A stretch of 64,000 nt of DNA from JAKVKY01 sp964293585. Its GTDB lineage: Bacteria > Bacillota > Negativicutes > Acidaminococcales > Acidaminococcaceae. Each line of letters begins with the position of its first letter. The first letter of the stretch is position 1. The translations under genes and the position numbers were made by a program. The notes under the pieces are model-generated. The model worked only from the letters and a program-made list of their open reading frames with translations. It was not told the DNA's origin and searched no databases. The stretch spans positions 1 to 64,000 of the forward strand of contig CAXYYS010000003.1 in the NCBI GenBank assembly GCA_964293585.1. The letters are read 5' to 3'. Below, in pieces: positions 58,593 to 64,000 of the stretch.

Positions 58593-61412
58593 ATGCGTAA
58601 AATATTTTTTGTTACCATCCTGCTTATTTGCCTGCTTGGCAGCAGCTTTGTTACCACACCGGTCCAAGCGGTCAATAAGGAACAAGAAGAAATAAAGGTT
58701 GCTGTTTTAAATAACTCTAACTATGCCTACCAGGATGAACACGGCGTATGGCGGGGCATGGATATTGAGTGTATGCTTAGTGTGGCTCAGCGCGCCGGGT
58801 TTAAGGTCATTTTTATAGATTCAGCCACTGATGCTGATTTTCTGGGAAGCCTGAATAAAGGTACTTATGATATTGTGGCCGATGTGGGTAAGACACCGGA
58901 GCGGGCGCAGCAGTATCTGTTTGCCGATACGGTGCAGGGTACGGCCAGCAGCACCATGGCTGTACGTGCCAAGGATGACCGGTGGGAATATGGCGACGTG
59001 AATCAGATTTCCCGGATGAAGATCGGTGTCGTTGCATCCTATTTCATCAACAACATATTTAGAAAATGGTGTAAGGACCGGGGCCTGACGCCTACCATAG
59101 TAGAATATCCCAATATTGAGGCCTTGTCCAATGCCTTAGAGTCAGGGGAAATAGATGGTGAGGTCTATACCGCCTTGTTCGAAAAGGAAGGCAAGGCCAG
59201 GTTCAGACCCATCATGAACTTCCTGCCGCAGGATTATTATTTTGTGTTCCGTAAAGACGATGTGCGTCTTAAGAACCGTTTCGACAGTGCTATGTCCCAA
59301 CTGCTGGCTGAGGACCCGTACTATCTTTCTAACTTAAAGAAAAAGTATGACGAACAGTTTAGCTATCAGGCGCCGGCTTATACTGTCTCGGAGAAACAGT
59401 ATCTGGCGGGCCATCCGGTGTTAAAAGTAGCAGCGGTTGCCGATAATGCCCCGTATTTTTCCCAAAAAGGGGAGGGTGTCCGTCGTGGTATTATCCCGGA
59501 ATATTTTAAGCTTTTGGGAGAGAAAACCGGACTTAAGTTCCAGTTTGTAACTTATGCTACTTATGCAGCTGCTGTAAAGGCTGTAAGCACTGGAGAGGTT
59601 GATTTGTTCAGTGCTTACTCGGGGGGGTTGGTTAATGCCAACGAGGCCAACCTGGTGCTGACCAATAAATACATAGATGCAGGTAATGTTATCCTTACCA
59701 GGGCGGAAGCCAACATCACTCAGCCGCGTACCGTGGGCTTATTGGACCTGTCTGTGAATCCCAATACCAGGGAGCGCGGTCTGGAGCTGGACAAAGCTGA
59801 CGTAAAATTTTATAAGAATGCCAGAACTTGTTTAGCTGCTTTGGATAACGGAGACATTGAAGCAGCTGTCTTCAGCCTACCGGTGGCTAGCTGGCTGCTG
59901 AATCAGACCTCTTCTGCCAGATATACGGTAAGACCCTTGCCCAGCCTAAACATGGAGGCCTGCATGGCCCTGAAACCGGGTAACAAGAGTTTATTCTCTA
60001 TCTTAAACAAGGGTATCATGGTGACCAATAACTCTATGAGCAGTATTGTGGCAGGAGCGATACAGCCGGAAAACTCCTGGCGGGTCTTTGTGTCCAGGCT
60101 TTCGCCTACTGCCATGGTGGTAAGTATAGGCATCTTGTCGGTGCTGGTGGCTGTGTTAGCCTGGCTGCTGCTCATGCTTAAGCGCCGGCAGCAGGAAAGA
60201 ACCATGGTGCTGGCTGCTCAGGCAGAAACAGAGAAACAAAAAATTAAAGTGGAAGCTATGCAAAAGAATGCGGAGGAACATAACCAGTTCTTTGCTAATA
60301 TTAGTCACGACATGCGTACGCCGCTAAATGCTATCCTGGGATTTTCGAACCTGGCTAAAAAGGAAACCCGGCTGGAAGTAATACAGGATTATCTGCAAAA
60401 AATATACACTTCCGGTAATTTACTGCTGGATTTGGTGAATGATACCCTGACCATGTCCAAGCTAAAAAGCGATAAGCTGGAAATTAAGCTGGCGCCGACA
60501 TGCTTTGACGAAGAAAACTTTTTAAAGCCGGTCCTGGGAGCGGTTCAGTCTCTGGCTAAGGATAAACAGATTACTTTTAAGATAGATGCTGACGGCGTCT
60601 TAGAGCGTTGTGTTTTAGCGGATAAGTTGATCCTGCAAAAGATTTTGCTTAATCTTTTAACTAATGCCATTAAATATACGCCTCGGGGAGGTCATGTCAC
60701 AGTCTGCTTCCGCAATGAGCAGGCGGCTGACGGCGGTATTGACAGCGTCATTGCCGTACAGGATGACGGCATCGGCATCTCCCCGGAATTCCAGAAGAAA
60801 ATTTTTGAGCCCTTTGCCCAGGAAAAACGGCCCGGGTATGAGAACCAGGGTACCGGTTTGGGATTGTCCATCGTCAAACAGATGGTGGAACTGCTGGGTG
60901 GTAAGATTACAGTAGCCAGTGTTAAGGATCAGGGTAGTACCTTCACCGTGTGGTTAAGGTTACAAAGGGCAGACCAGGAACTGCTTGCGCCTGCCGGCGC
61001 TGTGACAGTACCGGTGGATCTTAACAGTTTGGCCGGGCGCAAGATTTTGCTGTGCGAGGACAATGCCTTGAACAGGGAAATTGCCAATGTCTTATTAAAG
61101 TCCAAGGGCATGGAGGTCACCAATGCGGAAAACGGCCGTGTGGGCGTAGATCTTTTTGCCGGTAGTCCGGAAGGCACATTTAGCGCTGTTCTTATGGATG
61201 TGCGGATGCCGGTCCTGGATGGTTTGGCAGCCACGAAAGAGATACGCAACCTGGGGAAGGCAGATAGTAAGACTATTCCCATCCTTGCCATGACGGCCGA
61301 TGCTTTTGAAGATGATATCAAAAAATGCCTGGCAGCAGGCATGAATGATCACATTGCCAAACCGGTGGAACCGGAAATACTTTTTGCAACTTTAGCAAAA
61401 CACATAAAATAA
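58593..61412 (+). CDS. BvgS-like hybrid sensor histidine kinase
   Basis: A 939-residue membrane kinase. Order: signal peptide (1-26); two tandem periplasmic solute-binding (SBP_bac_3) sensor domains (about 33-265, starting IKVAVLNNSNYAYQDEHGVW; about 275-500, starting LKVAAVADNAPYFSQ); one membrane helix (about 507-530); a coiled linker; HisKA with the phosphorylated His in FFANISHDMRTPLNAILGFS near residue 572; an HATPase domain (NAIKYTPRGG, DDGIGISPEFQKKIFEPFAQ, GTGLGLSIVKQM); and a receiver domain with Asp near 869 (VLMDVRMPVLDG). Binding of a small ligand, such as an amino acid, would switch autophosphorylation. No HPt domain or output regulator is adjacent, so the phosphate target is unknown. 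ATG 58593 follows GGTGGAGGGG. Confidence 0.93.
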   Translation: MRKIFFVTILLICLLGSSFVTTPVQAVNKEQEEIKVAVLNNSNYAYQDEHGVWRGMDIECMLSVAQRAGFKVIFIDSATDADFLGSLNKGTYDIVADVGKTPERAQQYLFADTVQGTASSTMAVRAKDDRWEYGDVNQISRMKIGVVASYFINNIFRKWCKDRGLTPTIVEYPNIEALSNALESGEIDGEVYTALFEKEGKARFRPIMNFLPQDYYFVFRKDDVRLKNRFDSAMSQLLAEDPYYLSNLKKKYDEQFSYQAPAYTVSEKQYLAGHPVLKVAAVADNAPYFSQKGEGVRRGIIPEYFKLLGEKTGLKFQFVTYATYAAAVKAVSTGEVDLFSAYSGGLVNANEANLVLTNKYIDAGNVILTRAEANITQPRTVGLLDLSVNPNTRERGLELDKADVKFYKNARTCLAALDNGDIEAAVFSLPVASWLLNQTSSARYTVRPLPSLNMEACMALKPGNKSLFSILNKGIMVTNNSMSSIVAGAIQPENSWRVFVSRLSPTAMVVSIGILSVLVAVLAWLLLMLKRRQQERTMVLAAQAETEKQKIKVEAMQKNAEEHNQFFANISHDMRTPLNAILGFSNLAKKETRLEVIQDYLQKIYTSGNLLLDLVNDTLTMSKLKSDKLEIKLAPTCFDEENFLKPVLGAVQSLAKDKQITFKIDADGVLERCVLADKLILQKILLNLLTNAIKYTPRGGHVTVCFRNEQAADGGIDSVIAVQDDGIGISPEFQKKIFEPFAQEKRPGYENQGTGLGLSIVKQMVELLGGKITVASVKDQGSTFTVWLRLQRADQELLAPAGAVTVPVDLNSLAGRKILLCEDNALNREIANVLLKSKGMEVTNAENGRVGVDLFAGSPEGTFSAVLMDVRMPVLDGLAATKEIRNLGKADSKTIPILAMTADAFEDDIKKCLAAGMNDHIAKPVEPEILFATLAKHIK

Positions 61413-61427
61413 CTAATAGCAACGCTC

Positions 61428-61522
61428 ACTGGGATACACCTCATGGTTAATGCTTTGGTGATTTTACTAGAATGGTTAGGAGTGTTAAAGTTTGCCGGTG
61501 TTTAGTCTCTGTTACGCCGCCA
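61428..61522 (+). pseudogene. Decayed copy of tRNA-Ser(GCU)
   Basis: This stretch lines up with the tRNA at 52620-52710 across its 3' two thirds. GGTTAGGAGTGTTAAAG matches CGTTAGGGGTGTTAAAG, GTCTCTG matches ATCTCTG in the T arm, and GCCGCCA matches CCGCCA at the 3' end, with the same trailing sequence and terminator after it. The acceptor 5' strand no longer pairs, the anticodon loop is disrupted by an indel, and the T loop has lost its consensus. It is therefore a relic, not a working tRNA. Confidence 0.72.
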
Positions 61523-61532
61523 CTTTAAAAGC

Positions 61533-61567
61533 AAACGAGGTTTAGGAACTAATCCTAAACCTCGTTT
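61533..61567. terminator. Perfect hairpin terminator shared by two convergent kinase genes
   Basis: A 15-bp perfect stem (AAACGAGGTTTAGGA at 61533-61547 with TCCTAAACCTCGTTT at 61553-61567) with a 5-base loop. It is a near copy of the tRNA-Ser(GCU) terminator at 52723. It lies between the ends of the 58593 (+) and 61606 (-) genes and is AT-rich on both sides, so it could stop transcription from either direction. It has stayed perfectly paired while the adjacent tRNA copy decayed. Confidence 0.8.
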
Positions 61568-61605
61568 ATTATTTGGCGTTTAAAAGATGTAGACTGTGAA
61601 TATTG

Positions 61606-63756
61606 TTACTTAGACTCGTTGAAATATTTACCAAGGGTGCGATATAATTTTTGCGGTTCGACGGGCTTGCTCAGATAATCATTCATACCTACTTTCAGGC
61701 CTTTATCTACATCATCAGTAAAAACGTTGGCAGAAAGAGCGATAATTGGAACGGTTCCGGCATCTTTCCTGGCTGATGTACGGATGGCTTTTGTGGTCTC
61801 GTAACCATCCAGGATGGGCATGCGCACATCCATCAGGATAGCGTCGTAATAATTTATGCTGGAATGGGTAAACTTATCTAAACCCAGCTTACCGTCAGCG
61901 GCAATTTCTACGATCATACCTTTTTTTGTCAGCAGGAGCTGTACTATTTCCTGGTTTAACGGATGATCTTCACATAATAAGATGTGCTTATCCAGGAACA
62001 GTTCATCTTGATAGGCTGTTTCTACCAGGGACTGCTGCTTCTTTTGCAGTTTGGCCAGGGAAGTAAAGGCCAGGGTAAAGTCCAGGATAAAAGTAGTTCC
62101 CTTGCCCATCTCGCTTTTTACACGGATGGTACCGCCCATCAGGTCCATTAACTTTTTGGTGATAGCCAAACCTAAACCACTACCGCGTTTTTCATAATTA
62201 TCTACGCGATTCTCTTGCGTAAAAGGATCAAACATGATCTTTTGAAACTCTTTGCTGATGCCGATACCATTGTCCTTTATGATGGTATGTAAGGCGATTT
62301 TATTTTGGCCCTGTAGTAACTTTCCCTGCATGAGGAAGTTGATGGTTCCGCCTTCCGGTGAATATTTAGACGCATTGCTTAGTAAATTAAAAGCTATCTG
62401 GCATAGACGCTGTTTATCCACGATCAGGACGTAATCAGGCGGCAGGTCCACATCCACGATTAATCGCTGAGACTTTTCTTCGCAAATAGGTTTTATGACA
62501 GCATCAATGTAAGATAAGAATTCCTCTCTCTTAAAAGGTACCGGATGCAGCTGCAGTTCTTTGCTTTCAATCTTGCTCATGTCCAGCACATCGTTAATTA
62601 AACCCAGTAAGAAATTGGAGGAAACATCAATCTCTGACAAATAATGTTTTATCCGTTGCATATCAGTCTCGCCCAGGGATAGATGAGTCATGCCGATAAT
62701 TCCGTTCAGAGGCGTACGCATATCATGGCTCATGCGGGCCAGGAAATCAGACTTTACCTTACTGGCCCTGTTAGCTGCATCAGCCGACTTTTGTAAAGCT
62801 TCCTGGATCCGGAGTTCCCTTTCTTTTTCTTCCTGAATATCCTGGATGGCGAACAAGACGTGGGTGACTTTGCCGGCATTGTCACGGCTAACGGCAATAA
62901 ACATGGACCGGCACCATTTATGCAGATGGTTGATGAACTCGAAGACCATGCTGGTTTTAGTTCCCAGTCTTTGGTTGAGCGTCTTCCTGTCCGTAAAGGC
63001 CAGAAAATCTTTTTGATAAGCGTCTTGTACAAACTTGTGACAGGCTTTGACAAATGTTGCTGACATCTTGCCGCTTTTGCCGGCCAGTTGGTGGATATTG
63101 GGGGTGGCATCAATTTCCAGATAGGAATCTGACCGCAAATCAATATAATAGTTGCAGAAGTAAATCTTGCTTAAAGAGGAAATAATATGTGTCCGCTCCA
63201 AAAGCGTTTTAGCATCCTGACGGGAGTTCCAGCTGGTGCGGACAAACATATTTACCATATCGCTAAGCAGTCTGGCCGCCGCCTTGATTTCTTTCGGGGT
63301 ACGGACATTAACTTTCCGCAGCGCCTTAATATACGTTTCAGGATCGATGCCCAATTCTTGGGCGGTTGCCCGGTATTTTGCTTCATCAGGCTGCTGCGGC
63401 AGCACCTGACCGCCCAGCATGTTACCTAAGACCGTTCCGTCTTCCAGGGTGATGGCAGAGGCAAAATCTACCAGCCCGGCATGGCAAAGGTAGGTACCCC
63501 GGCCTTCCTGGTCACATTTGGTACAACGACGTAAACCCTCCGGTGTTTTTCGTGTCAGCTTCTGACAGAAGTCCGTAAAGTTATGATATTTACTGACATA
63601 ACATCCGTCGCTGCCTATGGCTACAGCTGCCAGTCCGGTACTTATGCTCCAATCTTCCAGCATGCGTTCAAATAATTGCATGTCGCAAAAGTCCTGGATG
63701 TGAGGCTGAGCGTCTTGTGAAACTGTGGGTAGGTTCTGCTCGGTTTTCTTGTTCAT
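61606..63756 (-). CDS. PocR-domain hybrid sensor histidine kinase
   Basis: A 716-residue kinase with no membrane segment. Order: PocR-type ligand-binding domain (about residues 25-185), with CRRCTKCD-like cysteines in RRCTKCDQEGRGTYLCHAGL and ITLEDGTVLGNMLGGQVLP; a PAS-like domain (about 195-315) with SMVFEFINHLHKW; coiled linker; HisKA with the His in FLARMSHDMRTPLNGIIGMT near 342; HATPase (NASKYSPEGG, DNGIGISKEFQKIMFDPFTQ, GSGLGLAITKKLMD); receiver domain with Asp near 643 (ILMDVRMPILDGYE). PocR domains sense small metabolites, for example propanediol in the founding member. No output regulator is adjacent. It converges on the BvgS-like kinase and shares a terminator with it. Confidence 0.92.
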   Translation of the reverse strand: MNKKTEQNLPTVSQDAQPHIQDFCDMQLFERMLEDWSISTGLAAVAIGSDGCYVSKYHNFTDFCQKLTRKTPEGLRRCTKCDQEGRGTYLCHAGLVDFASAITLEDGTVLGNMLGGQVLPQQPDEAKYRATAQELGIDPETYIKALRKVNVRTPKEIKAAARLLSDMVNMFVRTSWNSRQDAKTLLERTHIISSLSKIYFCNYYIDLRSDSYLEIDATPNIHQLAGKSGKMSATFVKACHKFVQDAYQKDFLAFTDRKTLNQRLGTKTSMVFEFINHLHKWCRSMFIAVSRDNAGKVTHVLFAIQDIQEEKERELRIQEALQKSADAANRASKVKSDFLARMSHDMRTPLNGIIGMTHLSLGETDMQRIKHYLSEIDVSSNFLLGLINDVLDMSKIESKELQLHPVPFKREEFLSYIDAVIKPICEEKSQRLIVDVDLPPDYVLIVDKQRLCQIAFNLLSNASKYSPEGGTINFLMQGKLLQGQNKIALHTIIKDNGIGISKEFQKIMFDPFTQENRVDNYEKRGSGLGLAITKKLMDLMGGTIRVKSEMGKGTTFILDFTLAFTSLAKLQKKQQSLVETAYQDELFLDKHILLCEDHPLNQEIVQLLLTKKGMIVEIAADGKLGLDKFTHSSINYYDAILMDVRMPILDGYETTKAIRTSARKDAGTVPIIALSANVFTDDVDKGLKVGMNDYLSKPVEPQKLYRTLGKYFNESK

Positions 63757-63844
63757 GATGGTGTCTCTTTCGTGGGGTGCTGTCCTTAAAGTAGTAATAA
63801 CGCTATCTTCCGGTAAATAATATCGAACCTAAATTACAATAAAT

Positions 63845-63873
63845 ATTATACACTTTAATTTAGATAAAAACAA
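63845..63873 (-). promoter_or_regulatory. Promoter for the PocR-domain kinase (minus strand)
   Basis: Read on the minus strand: TTGTTT (63873-63868), 17-base spacer, TATAAT (63850-63845), about 89 bases before the kinase ATG. Confidence 0.7.
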
Positions 63874-63920
63874 TTTGTCCAGCTGTTAATTCCGTGATAA
63901 TTACTGGCACTCCGTCGCAG

Positions 63921-63955
63921 TAAAAAAACCTCTGGCAAGGTAACTTCCAGAGGTT
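63921..63955 (-). terminator. Terminator of a minus-strand gene beyond the right edge
   Basis: A 9-bp perfect stem (AACCTCTGG at 63927-63935 with CCAGAGGTT at 63947-63955). Read on the minus strand it is followed by seven T, so it closes a transcript arriving from beyond base 64000. Confidence 0.8.
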
Positions 63956-64000
63956 GGGATTTGCTAAACAGCAGTGTTTTTTACTGTTTTGTATCCTGAT

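Noticed and set aside
1..64000. CRISPR array, insertion sequence or prophage
   Set aside because: No regularly spaced short repeats, transposase or phage structural genes were found. The only long direct repeat is the tRNA-Ser copy with its terminator.

Overview
The window comes from a diderm, lipopolysaccharide-making member of the Firmicutes, most likely class Negativicutes. It joins Firmicutes-like features (strong AGGAGG ribosome-binding sites, frequent GTG/TTG starts, a SpoIVB-type serine protease domain, LpxI, a malolactic enzyme) to a full Gram-negative outer-membrane gene set (BamA, TamB, TolC, MlaEFD, three Skp/OmpH proteins, the lipid A and Kdo pathways, Lpt transport). The genus cannot be fixed by eye.

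Layout. 0-2.1 kb: end of the F1Fo ATP synthase operon (atpG partial, atpD, atpC) closed by a terminator. 2.1-3.9 kb: three unrecognised small genes. 4.0-10.2 kb: murA, mreB, a secreted AMIN/phosphodiester glycosidase-like protein, a small exported biotinyl-lipoyl-like protein and a secreted SpoIVB/S55 protease-like protein. 10.2-19.3 kb: phospholipid and outer-membrane transport genes mlaE-mlaF-mlaD (MCE domain with a C-terminal beta-barrel), tolC and tamB. 19.3-26 kb: a sigma-70-family factor, a single-pass protein that could be its anti-sigma factor, bamA, an unknown protein with a barrel-like C-terminus, and three OmpH/Skp paralogues. 26-44 kb: a nearly complete Kdo2-lipid A assembly line: lpxD, acyltransferase, lpxC-fabZ fusion, lpxA, lpxI, lpxB, msbA, waaA-lpxK fusion, kdsB, kdsA, kdsD, kdsC, a second acyltransferase, lptC, lptA, lptB and one LptF/G permease. 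LptD is not in the window. 44-48.1 kb: a DUF3084 protein, a RuvX/YqgF-fold protein, a 5'-nucleotidase-like protein that has lost its metal ligands, and a cyclodeaminase.

48.1-64 kb is accessory in character and punctuated by serine tRNAs. tRNA-Ser(UGA) is followed by a MATE transporter, an iron-sulfur flavoprotein and a secreted C69-type hydrolase. tRNA-Ser(GCU) is followed by an N-acetylglucosamine-type PTS permease (minus strand), a LysR regulator (minus) divergent from a malolactic enzyme, an alpha/beta hydrolase and a BvgS-like hybrid kinase. Next comes a decayed copy of tRNA-Ser(GCU) with its terminator, then a convergent PocR-domain hybrid kinase (minus). The tRNA and its relic bracket about 8.8 kb and suggest a duplication or integration event.

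The central 16-34 genes work as one envelope factory: lipid A-Kdo is made in the cytoplasm, flipped by MsbA, extracted by LptB-F/G-C-A, while BamA, Skp-like chaperones, TamB and the MlaEFD bridge insert proteins and move phospholipids. Gene ends were read directly; functions come from recognised motifs and family knowledge; no database search was run.
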